A stretch of DNA of 64,000 bases, taken from assembly GCA_001695595.3 (NCBI GenBank), contig MBPM02000175.1, positions 1 to 64,000 on the forward strand, read 5' to 3'. The translations under genes were made by a program, and so were the position numbers. Positions 34,982 to 46,649 of the stretch are shown here, piece by piece (within the stretch, counting starts at the first letter, position 1; each line of letters begins with the position of its first letter). The notes beneath the pieces were generated by a model that made no database searches, was not told the DNA's origin, and saw only the letters and a program-made list of their open reading frames with translations. This stretch comes from Plasmopara viticola. Taxonomy: Eukaryota; Oomycota; Peronosporomycetes; Peronosporales; Peronosporaceae.

Positions 34982-35146
34982 CACTATCGAAAAACTCGTA
35001 ATTAGTGAGGTTTATGCAATGAAAATTTTGACGAGCTGTTGAAAGATATTCTTAGCCCGACTGATCCGTGAAAAACTGCCATATTTGCGACAATGAACCA
35101 GTCGCTCACTAGATTTTAAAGATATAATCAAAGCACATCAAATTAT
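34982..35146. other. Spacer between two non-autonomous elements
   Basis: AT-rich, no feature seen. Confidence 0.4.
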
Positions 35147-35755
35147 GGGAGCCGCCAATCAGCCCCCCCCTTCTGCTAACCAGCACCCCCTCTTAAATAC
35201 AGACCTTTAAGCTATATTAATGATCTATGATTGGCTGGAGCGAACATTTTAAATTTCAAATGCTCTTAAGGATATAGAACATTCGTAATGCAAAAAACTT
35301 GCACTGATAATTTGATAAAGACCGCGACAGATTTGAAAAGCAGCTCTACAATTTTAATTTGGCATAAATAAGCAGTACTAGAAGACCAAGCAGAGTGTCC
35401 GTAATCATCGACAATACCCAGAGCAACAAGACTGATCTCTGTATTTTGAAAGCGAAAAAAAAACTAATAAGCCATACCACGATGCGGCTCGCAAAGCCAA
35501 TGCAGAGATCAACCTTGACGCTCTCGGTAATGTCGATAATTGAGCCACTCCGCTCAGTCTTCTAGTATTAGTACTAAGAAACCAAGCAGAGTGTCCTCGG
35601 ACCCTAGATTGGAAGGAAGCTGATAATTTGCTAAGATCGCAACAGAAGATCATTGCTTAAAAACAGGTTTATAATACGTGCAAAAAAACTTGTACTAGGT
35701 TTTAAGGTTTGGAGGGTGGCCAATTAAGAAAAAGGGGGGCTAATAAGCGGCTCCC
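35147..35755. mobile_element. Non-autonomous inverted-repeat DNA element
   Basis: About 609 bp bounded by imperfect terminal inverted repeats of about 45 bp. The left end reads GGGAGCCGCCAATCAG, the right end (reverse complement) GGGAGCCGCTTATTAG, both followed by a C-run. It is flanked by TAT on each side, a possible 3-bp target duplication as in PIF/Harbinger. Inside, ACCAAGCAGAGTGTCC occurs twice (about 35382 and 35581). It has no coding capacity. Superfamily is tentative. Confidence 0.65.
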
Positions 35756-37699
35756 TATGTCATCATGTAAATTAGCCTTTCGACTGCAGTCGATTGCGCA
35801 CTTCGATGATAATAATGAACAGTCATTTTATGGAAATCGTATGTGTTCTTGCACGCATCCTCTTTTGCAGCACCTTCGGAAACGATCGAACGACTTTGCC
35901 TTGTCTGTCGAACGTGCACACATTGCTGCTTGAAAATTTGGTGGCTACATCAGTCTGAAGAGGCGGTCCGATTTGCAGCCCTTTCTATTGTTAAGTAGCT
36001 AGATCGCATCAAGGTGAACAAACCCTGCAAGCAAAGTTTATGTTATTAAACTCAGGCAGTATAAATTTGGACGACCCCGGTACCTCCTGCAAAGTCCAAG
36101 TCGGCGATCGACAACTTTATTAAAAGGGGTCTCATGTCTACTCTTTCGGACTAAGAAATACATTTGTCGACACCGATTGAGTGAGCATCGCGCGGCTGGA
36201 CTAAGAGCCGGACGCTCACCCATTAATGAATACCCGAGTGTTTCGTTATCGAGGAAACAGTGGAGGACGCCTTTCGTCAATCTTAAAAATCCACTAGAAA
36301 TCAAGTTTTCTTTCATAAATGCACGCAACTTTAACGATTGCAGACAAGAACGGTGAAAGAAGGTACCTGCATTGTTTCTGATCAATAATAAAACTTAATA
36401 ATATCATGTTTAAGGTAATTTTAGGCTCAATGCACCGAAATGTAATGGATGGGCAATTTCTTGGCGTACATATTGGTGTAGGTGTGCTCGCTTACTCGGA
36501 TCCAATATTGATGGAATCAGGCGCTCCAAAGCAAAACAGCAGCCGCTGCCATGGCGCCGACAAGCAAAAGCCCTTGTTCGTGCCAGTCCTAAATTGGACT
36601 GACAAAGTAGATCCCTCGTCTTGTATAAGGATAGAGGGCAAAAGATGCTTCCTCAGGACCTTTAAGTCCCCGGTTACCAGACGAGGCGATCGCTTTACTG
36701 GAAAGGTAATTAGCCTGGTGGGTGTGTCACTGATATGAATCATAAAAGCATATTTTAAAGAAGTTTAATCACTCTTAGAAACGAAACCAGCAGCTGTAAA
36801 TTGCTGGCTATACATGAGTGTATGGGGTTATTATACCATTTTGATTTTTAGTATGCTTTTGCACGTCGACAAATTTGCGCACCGGCAATAGATACCAGTC
36901 ATGACGTCTTGGATATAAATTTTGGCAAGCAACCTGATAAAAATGGGAGCATCGACTGCTAAAGAGGCCAACTATAGCTTTTTGAATGTATCAAACATAT
37001 TTGTTTCGGTGGGAATAAAGCGCCGTCTATCGCAGGTAAGAAAAGCTTCGCGAGTGGGTAGCATAAGTTTACAAGACGCAATAGGTAAAGCAGTTTTATA
37101 GATAGACGGGTAATGTAATTTCATAAAAGAAACGAAAAATGCAGAACGAACGCAATTTTTGAGTGTCTCAAACTAGCCCGTAGTAGACAAAATATACCAC
37201 TTTACAGGGTTAATGACATTTTGATCAGACAGCGTATCATGTAAGGTCCACATGTATAAAAGGCACTGTCAGAGTTACTGAATTTGAAATACTCATGGCG
37301 ATTGAGCGAAAAGCTGTTAATATTTAGGTGTACTCTTAAAGATCGACCCCCTTTTCAGAGAAGAACACGGTTTTGTTGCTATGAACATACGCTGCTTAAG
37401 GATCTCGGAGACCGACTCTTTGTCGTGGATTATCCTTTACCAAAGAAACACTTGGATGTGGTGTTCAGAGACCCACTGTCATAATTTTCCTCAAATAGAA
37501 TAGTAAGGCACGGGAGTAATTTCGTGCGAGGTATGTAGTACTCTGTCACCAAGCTAAGGCAGCTTTCCTCGAAATAACATGTGAATTCATTGATATTTTA
37601 TACCCCAGTAAGACCAAGAATGGAATGGTGTGGAATCAATAATTTGCGCATTCTTCACCGAATTTTCTTACGCGGTTATGTTTACAATACGCTAAGCAC
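35756..37699. other. About 1.9 kb without a recognisable gene
   Basis: Two open frames face away from each other at 36038-36385 (minus, 115 codons, ATG) and 36406-36738 (plus, 110 codons). Neither has a recognisable domain, and I do not call them genes. Confidence 0.4.
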
Positions 37700-38900
37700 T
37701 TACACAAGAGCCCGTTTCAAGAAGCAATGTGCTATTTGAAAACGCACGCTATTTAGTTCAATGTTTTTGGTCGATGGATCCTACCAAGGCATTCGTATAT
37801 ACTCCTTGAGGCGATAGTACGCCTAGGCACATGCTATGAAGTCAAATAGTGATGCCACTAGTGTCTTCGTATGCCTTGATGACATTTGATTGTATAGTTC
37901 CCCATTTAGTTTAACCATGGTCACTTGAGGCTTTGATAGCCAAGAAAGTTTACGCCAACATCGACATATCTATCTTTGTGTCCGAGGAGATAGATAATAC
38001 CGGCTGCTTTGTAAGCGGCTGATAAGGATTGCGCAGATCCCGATGAAGTAAAAACGCTTCATATTGGTCTACACCACGTCATTACAAGAAATTGTAGGCG
38101 TGGATAGGCCTCTTCGAGTCTGTGCCTAAGTATAGTGCTGGGTTCGCAGTTCTTCAGTTGTAGCAAAGCTCGATTATGGTATAGGCAAATGCGTCGGAAA
38201 TGGCTACAATAGGTTTCACCTCGCTTGTTTAAGCAAGAACGGATTTCCTCGTAATGCTGCCTATGATGACATTTAAAGTTTCCGTTAGTGGCGTTCCAGC
38301 AATTCGCTCACAACAGCTTGTAAAGAGATCACACGAGACCAGTCAGAGGCTGCTGGGTAGAGCTTACGGCCATGACGATAAATTTTTTGTCATAAAGTTT
38401 GCAATGATAGAGTATGAGTAAATTATCTGGGCTCCGAGCCTTTTGAAGTCGTTTCAGACCACGCATCTTTGCGGACGTCAATGAATACGCTCTACTTGTT
38501 TATCCAGAAAAGAAAAGGCGGTTATCATTATCCACAACATTTTGCGCCTAATACATACTGGACAAGCTTAGTATGCGCTTGATGCGCTTACGCACATACT
38601 AAAGAATGTGTTGGCTCGAAATAATTGGGTGAAGCTTTACATATAATCGCTTCGTCGATCGTACATAGCCAAAACCAATTTGGCGCTTATAATGAAGTTT
38701 CTCATTGGACATTAACACTAGGTTAAAATTACTCGTCAGCGTTTGCAGTTGCGTTGAGTCAGTGGGTAGACGGTCTGTTCCCTAAAATAGTGGATGCAAT
38801 AGATCCAGCTCAAGCCGTTGTTTCAAGCGACGAAGACTTGAGTACTGTTACCTTCCAAAGGCACATGATGCTTCAATTAGTGATCATTTAGACCAATAAA
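37700..38900 (+). mobile_element. Decayed Ty3/gypsy reverse transcriptase relic
   Basis: Near 37859-37890 the plus strand reads SVFVCLDDI and then, past a stop, LYSS, matching the gypsy RT catalytic block (VYLDDILVYS). About 420 bp on (near 38345-38380) RLLGRAYGHDDKFFVIKF resembles the RNase H entry. The surrounding sequence has many stops. Confidence 0.5.
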
Positions 38901-40445
38901 TAAGCATTGCTCTTTTACATGTCGCGCATTATAAGTTCAGCTAGAAAAGCCCTGCCATAACATGCGCAAACAAATGTAACAGCTTATTCAAAGTATTGAA
39001 TCCGAAAATTGAGCAACTCTTATTTGATCAATCGATCTTCTGATGCACGCTTAAATCACAGTCGCTTACCGGAAGATCACATAGCTTTTTTCATGCCTCT
39101 AAGCAAGATGCTGTGTGATCCGTCACCCACACCTGATCGAAGACAAATTAGGACTGTGACGGAAGTCAAAGCGCAAACTTGCTGGCGCTTTACTATTGTG
39201 AGGTTCGAGAGGGCGTAAGGCATGCAGTTCAAAAAAATCGCTATCAGCTGCATAGACTTTGCATTACTGCCAGGATGTTGATGAGTTTTGAGAATGCTGC
39301 TGAAAAATGTCATACCCTCTGTTAAATTGTATGACATCTAAATCGTGTGCTGTTTTTATTTTACACTAAATTTAAAAAGGTAATTTTGATGATTTTTTTT
39401 AAGATCTGAGCGCGGTGCTATAGCTATTTCTGCTGGTTTCAAATTACATCTAATCCACAACATGCTGCCGCGCAGCAAAAAAACAAGCATTTTGAACAGT
39501 CGAATCAAAAAGTGTTTCTAAAACTTAATCGTCATAGAGTGCGGTGTGTAGCGTAATTCTTCTTGGAAAAAAGGTTATAGGTGCAAACCTCGAAATGTTG
39601 CCGACAATGACAGCGCACAGTGAAAAGCCGTCTTGCCGATTAAGCGCAGGTCCGTGCAAGGCAAGCTATGCTCTGCAGCTTTTCTCAAAGGCTACACCCG
39701 GCGCTTTGTTTTCTTGCCCCGTAGAGCGTTATGAAGTTAGTCGCGACTAAAAACAATATATGCCTGGATGCCAGTCTTTAGAGCCTTTTGGATGTTATTA
39801 GCTTAGCACAATTCTATGCAATAAACTCCGCGTCAGTACAATACAGCTAATATCGATAGCGTCACCAACTGCTTCATTCGCCAAACAATTCTTTATTTGA
39901 GGTAAACGAGCTGACACAAAACTGCATCTGTGCAAGTGTGTACTGGCAGTGTCTAGCGTTTCTTACGAGTACTTAGTGACTGCGCTCCTCTACGTGTGCT
40001 TTACGATAACTCAGGATGTAGTCAGAGATAGTCAGTTGCAGCCAGCGTCAGAGACAGTTCAGCCCAGATTTTGCTGGCACCACGCATCGGTATCTCTCAA
40101 AGAATTCTCAGATGTACAAGTCAACAACTAAATACTTCATTTTAACCCATATCTTAACAGCAATATGTCGAAGCATGACAACTGAGTCTAATTGTCTTTT
40201 CCCCATTTTTTGCAAACAGGCAAGGGCGTTCCTTGAGCCAACTACATTGAGACTCTTGTTTTCGCGGTCCTGTTTGATAAGGCTTTTTTTTGGTATGTAG
40301 CCAGCAACTAAGCATTCCAGATGGGAAATCCTCCTTGGAGCAGCGGAAGAGGCGCAATACTTGCTAGCATGCTAGATTTGACCAACCACGCCAATCTGTT
40401 GGATTTGACCACTCCCCTTCCAAAATGTAAATTCGACAATATATG
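38901..40445. other. Intergenic upstream of effector candidate
   Basis: No gene recognised. Short open frames at 39009-39337 and 39544-39750 are without motifs. Confidence 0.4.
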
Positions 40446-40460
40446 TCTCATTTCGCAATC
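40446..40460 (+). promoter_or_regulatory. Oomycete initiator of the effector candidate
   Basis: TCTCATTTCGCAATC matches the oomycete initiator (CTCATTYYNCAWTT) at nearly every position. It overlaps the region just after an in-frame upstream ATG (40443), so that ATG would lie at or before the transcription start. This supports the next ATG (40470) as the true start with a leader of about 20 nt. Confidence 0.7.
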
Positions 40461-40469
40461 GGCTCAAAT

Positions 40470-41570
40470 ATGCGTCTTCACCTCCTTATCCCCCTCTTTC
40501 AAGTTGGAATCAGCATATGTGTGGCCAATGGAGCCGGACGGTCCGGGGAGCTGAACGAAATTAGCGACGACGCTTCTCGTGCATTGACCGCCACCACCCA
40601 TGATAAAGGTAGCACCGAGCAATTCTACGTTGGCCGGGCTCTCACTCAAACCGACTCACACGTCGCCAGTCTCGATCGTATCGTTGCTTCTCGCGCCTTC
40701 CCTACTGCAGTACTGGACGATCCAACTATCACTTCCCGCGCACTCACGACAGCAAACCATAATGAGGTTGGCACTGGGACTTTGAATGTTCGGAGTGCTC
40801 TTACTCGAACAGAATCGCATGATAGTAGTGTCACCCGCATCTCTGGTTCTCGTGCATTGCCTGCCGTAGCAGGGGGTGCACCAATTGTCGGACGTGCCGG
40901 CAATTTGCGCGCGCTCTCGGTCACACTACACGTACCCCAAACTTTGAACTTCAAGCTTGTTAGTCAACTTGAGAACGCCGTCACAGTGCCAGAACATTTG
41001 CCCATTACCGCTCCCGACGCAATAACACATCTAAATGGAGAGGGCAGAGGGAAAGCAATTTTGGCGATGAAAATGTGGATTGCCGACCTGCACCCTCAAA
41101 CCAATTTTCGTGAAGTAAAAGAATTGATTCACAAAGCACATGCCGACTCAAGCGTGAAAAGACTTCTTTACAAGCATGTGTCGGATGCGGAGTTAAATGC
41201 AAAGATGTTCCCCGAGACACTATTGGCTGAGTCTTCCGTTGATGCCACTTTGATCGTCAAGTCGTTGGCGCTTCTTCAGCAAATTCGCTCGGAACCTTTG
41301 ATAAAAAATCCGGTTATATCGCTTCAAAAGCTTAAAGTGCTTTCGCCAGAAGTGTTGGATAGCTTTGCTAGCTTCCAGACAACGATGGGAGGAAAGAGCC
41401 ACGCCTTGCGTATACAAGCAAAGTTGTTTGATTTCTTGAAGAGTGAGGAAAAGATGAATGCCGACATGTTTCGGGACAGTGCGAACAAGGCAATCGAGAG
41501 GGGGGGAGATGTTGATTCGAAGTATTATGATGCGGTCTACGAAGTGTTTAAGATTAAGTACGCCTCCTAG
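40470..41570 (+). CDS. Secreted effector candidate with tandem RxLR-like repeats
   Basis: A 366-aa single-exon protein with signal peptide at about 1-20 (MRLHLLIPLFQVGISICVAN). Residues 37-150 are a tandem repeat of about 19 aa: RAL-type motifs start at residues 37, 56, 75 (RAF), 90, 109 (SAL), 128 and 147, mostly spaced 19 apart. The motifs are followed by T, P or S where canonical RxLR has R, so they are degenerate. Residues about 155-366 form a helical, soluble domain with regularly spaced Leu, Trp and Tyr (KMWIADLHP, KYYDAVYEVFK), reminiscent of oomycete WY-type effector folds but unproven. Position at the edge of gene-poor repeats fits effector genes. Host-directed function is an inference; no known effector is recognised. 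Confidence 0.75.
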   Translation: MRLHLLIPLFQVGISICVANGAGRSGELNEISDDASRALTATTHDKGSTEQFYVGRALTQTDSHVASLDRIVASRAFPTAVLDDPTITSRALTTANHNEVGTGTLNVRSALTRTESHDSSVTRISGSRALPAVAGGAPIVGRAGNLRALSVTLHVPQTLNFKLVSQLENAVTVPEHLPITAPDAITHLNGEGRGKAILAMKMWIADLHPQTNFREVKELIHKAHADSSVKRLLYKHVSDAELNAKMFPETLLAESSVDATLIVKSLALLQQIRSEPLIKNPVISLQKLKVLSPEVLDSFASFQTTMGGKSHALRIQAKLFDFLKSEEKMNADMFRDSANKAIERGGDVDSKYYDAVYEVFKIKYAS

Positions 41571-41703
41571 TTTTTTTTCCGGAAAGAGAAATTTGGGTAA
41601 ATAAAGTACATCTTTTTACCACGTACTTCCATCGAGCATAATTAAGCAAGTACATGCATGACCAAAAAAAATAAGATATTATCGCCTCATACAGTCATGT
41701 ATC

Positions 41704-41996
41704 CTTCCAAGCGCGGGGGCTAAATGCTCGCGCGCTTCGGGCAGGTGCTCTCGGGCATCTGCAGGTCTTTAACGAGTCTCACCCTCGACGCGACGGTCTC
41801 CAGCACCAGGCCACCTGGGCTCTTACCAAGTCAGAGCTAAAAAAAATGGAGGACCCTCACGACCTCGGTGCTGGATGCACTGCCCTCCTAACGAGACCCG
41901 ACGTATGCGGACACCACTCTATGCCGTGGACTAGCCAGACTGAGCCTAGCACGTGCATAACTTGGCAACGCGATAACGTAATACATTACATTACAT
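41704..41996 (+). mobile_element. Internally deleted LINE copy with perfect target duplication
   Basis: A 293-bp insertion flanked by perfect 11-bp direct repeats AGTCATGTATC (41693-41703 and 41997-42007). Its first 110 bp match the 5' end of the LINE at 61333 (including the ATG), with one visible change. At 41813 it jumps, across a shared GCCA, to CCTGGGCTCTTACCAAG, which matches the LINE near 63963-63989. It then has an untranslated-looking tail ending in ATTAC repeats. This is a deletion derivative mobilised by LINE machinery. Confidence 0.85.
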
Positions 41997-42007
41997 AGTC
42001 ATGTATC

Positions 42008-43936
42008 GTACATATGCAAGCATATACTGTACGTGCACAAAAAACACCATAGTCATATATACACCGCTATTAAGCATACACGAATATGAGGCGTATTAGC
42101 GAGAGCCAGCCAATCGTTTTGCAGCCTTTCATCCCCAGCCTCAGAGCGTCTTTTCATTACTTCACAGGCGAGGTGGAAGATATTGCTCGATAATTGTGAT
42201 TAAGTACGGTGTACCGGCTGAATAGAGCTGATTAAAGCGCTTGAAGCTTTTATAGGACTCACTGATAGGACTATTGACTTCATGATATATTTTTTGTCAT
42301 TTAAATAGGCAAATAAGCTAGAACAAGCCTGTGAGTGTGAGAAGAAGTTTGCTTATACAGCTACGAGCCTAGCAGGTCCAGGTATAACGGAGTTACACAA
42401 ATCCAGAGGCTATCACACTACTTATTTAAATTATCGTGTGACACAAGTCAAATAATGCTATGAACATCGATACCTCATATTTGGAAATGTAAGCACTACA
42501 TTAAGTCTTAATACTAAGACAATTGATGGGTCGGGTCGATAGCGATCTGCGACACGCGCTACTTATGTGTATCGATTAAAGGACAGACCTAAACTCACAA
42601 CATCTCTAAGTAGATAGCTACGACAACTTTGCGACACCAAATTGTGCTTGTACTTAATCTTGTCACATACGACTGCATCAATATGAAGATGAAGCAGTAC
42701 CTCGGGGTATAGAAGACGATCTGAACAGGCTATCACTCTTTCTTAGCTCCCAGGGGGCGCATCTTTTCGATACACAAGAGCCTGGCAGTCAATGCGCGTT
42801 TATAGACGCTCTTTGGTAATAAGTGCACTCTGTTTAAGCGTTTTCGGTAGGAGATGATGAAGGTGTCTGCGTTGGTGACACCAACGCCTACCTCACCAAT
42901 GCCAAATCCGTTCACGGTAGGCGCGAATGCCGTAAAAAGGAAGAGGAGAACTTTTTTGCTCTGGGTCAGAGCAATCGAAATGATCATGATGTCTGCCTCG
43001 TTACGAATGGAGCAAAAGAGAGCAACTCCGGCCGTCTTTTAACTGGATGAGAGAGCACACGGGTAGGTAATACGTGTTAAAAATCAGTAAATAAACCTGA
43101 GATAAAGTAGGAAATCAGGTGGTGCAAGTCTATTCGACTCTTATCATGCGTGCTGTGTGCATTCACGTCCCACCAGGATGAAAAGAAGGTGGTGAAATCT
43201 ACCCAAATATTATGAGCTATGCTTGTAGTGATGGCCAGAGGTTTCATCTAGAAGAGTTTATAATTTAAGTCCACGGAATGTGCACGGATGCAGCCCAAAC
43301 GGATGTGTCACTCGACCTGATTTGAAGTGGCCAAAAATGGGGCATTAGATGCCAAGTTTAACTTTCAGAAGGCACGGTAGAGGAGCCAGGTATTATTTGA
43401 CGATCTAATTCATATTGATCATGCCGAAGAAGGAGACTTCGAGGTCCGAAACATCCAATGAAGTTTCATCTGTCGCGATGCTTGTCATTTGTGATCGAGG
43501 TGTTCCCATTCCCGTGAGCAACAGATATCAGAAAGTATTTAAGCAAAGCAAATCAGTCTTCAAGCATGCTGCGAACAAAAAGTCACGCTCAAAAGGCGGA
43601 GCGGATTCCAAAAATTGCACTCTCTTGACTCAAAGTAATTAAAGCTCAGCCCCAGAAGAGGTTTAACACAGACCTTACAAAAATGCCTGGCTTGATAGTT
43701 ATAAAGGTAGCCGTGAAAGTGTCAAAAAGCCATAAACTGTCCAATTCAAACCCGGGGTGCTATGCAAGTTCATTGAGTGCTGATCGCCGAAAGAAGTGAG
43801 CCATATGCTGAGGATGTATATGCCAATTCTATGCAACATGGCTTTACCACTACTCGTTTGACAGCAGAAGCAAAGATGATTGTATCTACATTTAAGTGAA
43901 ACCAAAATAATAGTTCCTAGCGTTCAGCACTGTTTG
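42008..43936. other. About 1.9 kb without a confirmed gene
   Basis: A minus-strand ORF at 42733-42987 (ATG, 84 codons, hydrophobic start, includes VNGFGIGEVGVGVTNADTF) looks protein-like and could be the last exon of a lost gene, as a possible acceptor (ATCCAG) lies upstream at about 43045. A plus-strand frame at 43415-43642 begins at TTG. Neither is assigned. Confidence 0.35.
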
Positions 43937-44208
43937 TCTGACGAACGCCATGACCTCACCTTGTACAAAATTTGAAGAGTGCCATTCGCTTTTCTCCTAA
44001 TAATATAAATTAAAATAGGAACTGTATACGTTTAACCAAGCGGCCTGGCCAAACGAAAGGCCTCGTATCTCACCTCTAAAGCTCGAACTGCGTCAAAAGG
44101 TTGATCCCTTCGTAGCAAATTTGATGCTCACTGAGTGCTCAAAATGCACAGCGTTATACTTAATATGGTCATAAGGCGACTATGAGCACCGTACGTCCAC
44201 TCATACTA
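43937..44208 (+). repeat. 272-bp perfect direct repeat, copy A
   Basis: Identical base for base to 44719-44990, offset 782 bp. It contains the last 12 codons of the MCM-like reading frame plus the sequence after its stop, placed upstream of that gene. Confidence 0.95.
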
Positions 44209-44304
44209 ACAAATACAGCTCTAAAAAAGTCGAGCGATATTACCAAAAAGAGGTTGTTTTAATAATTTCTAGCTCAATTGATAGCATTTTTCAGGCCGGC
44301 CGCG

Positions 44305-44757
44305 ATGGCGGAGGCTGACGAGGAGGCCACGACAGGCTCTCTATTTAAGCGTTTGGCGCCCGAATACGAAGCGGCATTTGCGCGTTTTCTACGTCGCTAT
44401 TACAGAGTGAATGTTCAGCAGCTACACCAGCGTCTGTGCTACGCCTCGCCTTCCTTTTCTGTCCTCAACAAAGCTGCCGACTCGAGCGCGTTGGTCTACA
44501 GCCAGCATGTATGTGCACAGCTTCTGCTCGACTTTAACGCTCAGTTAGGGACACTACTATTTCGCCACCCCGAACAGCTGTTACCACTATTTCACTGTGC
44601 GCTATTAAAGGAAGTGAGTTGCAACGCCGGCGAGCCGTTAGAGGGCGGTGGACTGCAGTCCATTCCGCTCAAGTTGCGACACAAGCTGAAGGTGCGCGTC
44701 GCAAATCTGCCGCCAGTTTCTGACGAACGCCATGACCTCACCTTGTACAAAATTTGA
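44305..44757 (+). pseudogene. Truncated MCM family (MCM8/9-like) N-terminal fragment
   Basis: An ATG-started 150-codon frame with the MCM N-terminal pattern: FARFLRRYY, then LLLDFNAQLGTLLFRHPEQLLPLFHCAL, then LRHKLKVRVANLPP. MCM proteins are hexameric DNA helicase subunits of 600-1100 aa. Here the zinc, AAA+ ATPase and arginine-finger regions are absent, and the frame ends 12 codons after entering the 272-bp repeat. Similarity to MCM8/9 over MCM2-7 is a guess from the short N-terminus. It is probably a broken gene, unless an intron starting near the repeat leads to exons I could not find in the following 2 kb. Confidence 0.6.
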
Positions 44758-44990
44758 AGAGTGCCATTCGCTTTTCTCCTAATAATATAAATTAAAATAG
44801 GAACTGTATACGTTTAACCAAGCGGCCTGGCCAAACGAAAGGCCTCGTATCTCACCTCTAAAGCTCGAACTGCGTCAAAAGGTTGATCCCTTCGTAGCAA
44901 ATTTGATGCTCACTGAGTGCTCAAAATGCACAGCGTTATACTTAATATGGTCATAAGGCGACTATGAGCACCGTACGTCCACTCATACTA
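44719..44990 (+). repeat. 272-bp perfect direct repeat, copy B
   Basis: Second copy, overlapping the 3' end of the MCM-like frame. No differences were seen in a base-by-base read, implying a recent duplication or an assembly overlap artefact. Confidence 0.95.
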
Positions 44991-46649
44991 GCCTCACAAG
45001 TAAAATTGAGGGCAAAGACACGCTTTAAGCGACAAAGGCCCTTTAGGACTAAGAAAATGACCCGAAGCCCAAAAACACCCCACAAAAGCGGTGATTGCGT
45101 CGGAATTGTCAGACGTTTCAGACGCGCAAATTTTTTGAGGCATGGCCAAAACTCCTACAGCATATGCTGATTGTATGTCACTCCCTTGTATAAGAAGTCA
45201 ATACTACCCATGTACTAAGTCGAATGCGCTGTACATTGCACATTTTTTTAAGCTAATTTGCGATGCACTATCTTTTTAAATTGGCGTCTGTGCCTGGGTA
45301 ATGGCCGCATTTATCCTTTTGGTTACAGGCGTGTACGACGAGCAGTTGTACCAATCCTGCTCTAAAATCTGCACAATAAAGGCGACAATGGCGTCCCACT
45401 GCTTTTTTTGGCACGAGCCACTACCGTGTTACGCGGTCATTATTCAAAAAAATGTCAAACTTATGACGTACATCTCTAATGAGTGTTATCCCTCAAGTCA
45501 GCTCTCGAGAGACCACATCCTGATATCTCGATTCTTATACCAAAGGAAAAGAGATTCGGTATACTATCTAAAACTAATGTCTTTTTCCCACTTAGAGCTT
45601 TTAGTGACAGTTAAGATCGTTTCATTTTCATGTGCTGCTCCGTCCGATGAAGAGTGCAGTAATAAGAAGGTGTTATCTTTCTTAGGTCGCATAACCTACG
45701 CCAACACTTCTTCAAGCTTTGTCATGGATCATCCGTCCAGCTTAAGCTGAGCACTTGAATGAGAAAACTGTTCCTCGCCTTCGACTGTACCAGCATTATC
45801 CTGTGTAACCCAGCGCTATCGTCAAGTATTTAGATAGTCTCACCGTCCAAGATGAGACATCCGGTGCTAATAAAAAATGCATGAAATAATATTCTCTCAT
45901 TGACTAGAGACGCTAATTTTCGTATTTGCGTGAACGCGCTTGTGCATTGATGCACCGGCGCCTACATTGGCGTTCAGCAAAGAGCTCTGCTCATTAGAGT
46001 ACCCGCTTGAAAAAAAAAGAGTCACTTAACATCTATCCGAAGAGTAGCACCCGCGAGCTTCAGCAATATGCCTACAAATTTACGCCGAGCATACAGCTAG
46101 CGGTCTTCATAATGAGCGAATCTTAGTAAGTGGCATGCTACCAAAATGCAGCGAGCTCTGACCTCGTACGCTGTGTTCAATGCCACTCTACTTGCATCGT
46201 CGAGAACATTTGTTTAATGTATTAGCTTATCATAAACCAAGTCGCACCCGTTATGTAGCGAGTGATGTCATCTCCGAGCACTAGTTAACGCTACACGTCA
46301 CATGCAGTGATTGAGCTTCACCTATACAGCTTCAGCTTTGTGTCGGCCACGCCACTCAGTGCTGTGTCTTGTAAGAGCCTGCAACACCCTACGCTCAAAA
46401 CTTCACTTCTTAATATGATTAATGTCGTTACAATGTCCGACACATTAACAAGCCTAGTCCAGTGCTTGCACCAATAGCTATCATACATCTTAATACAGAT
46501 AAACCCAGCAAGTTATATTTTGGGCTTAAAGTGCTACACGCTCAGTCTTAAGGAGCGTGAGTCGAGCGACGTGCTCGCAAAGTAACGCGACTACGCATTC
46601 AAAGCTCGAGGCCCGGTCAGACCAAAGTCTCGGAATAATGCTTATCCTG
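44991..46649. other. About 1.7 kb without a recognised gene
   Basis: An ATG ORF of 149 codons at 45301-45750 (plus) has no domain, is rich in Ser/Leu/Cys, and has no clear signal peptide or upstream initiator. It is not called. No exon continuing the MCM-like gene was seen. Confidence 0.4.

Noticed and set aside
36038..36738. Divergent ORF pair of 115 and 110 codons
   Set aside because: No recognisable domain in either; repeat-rich surroundings make chance frames likely.
40443..40469. Upstream in-frame ATG of the effector candidate
   Set aside because: It lies just before the initiator-like element and would put nine polar residues before the signal peptide.
45301..45750. 149-codon ATG ORF
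   Set aside because: No domain, no clear signal peptide, no initiator; length is within chance for this much sequence.
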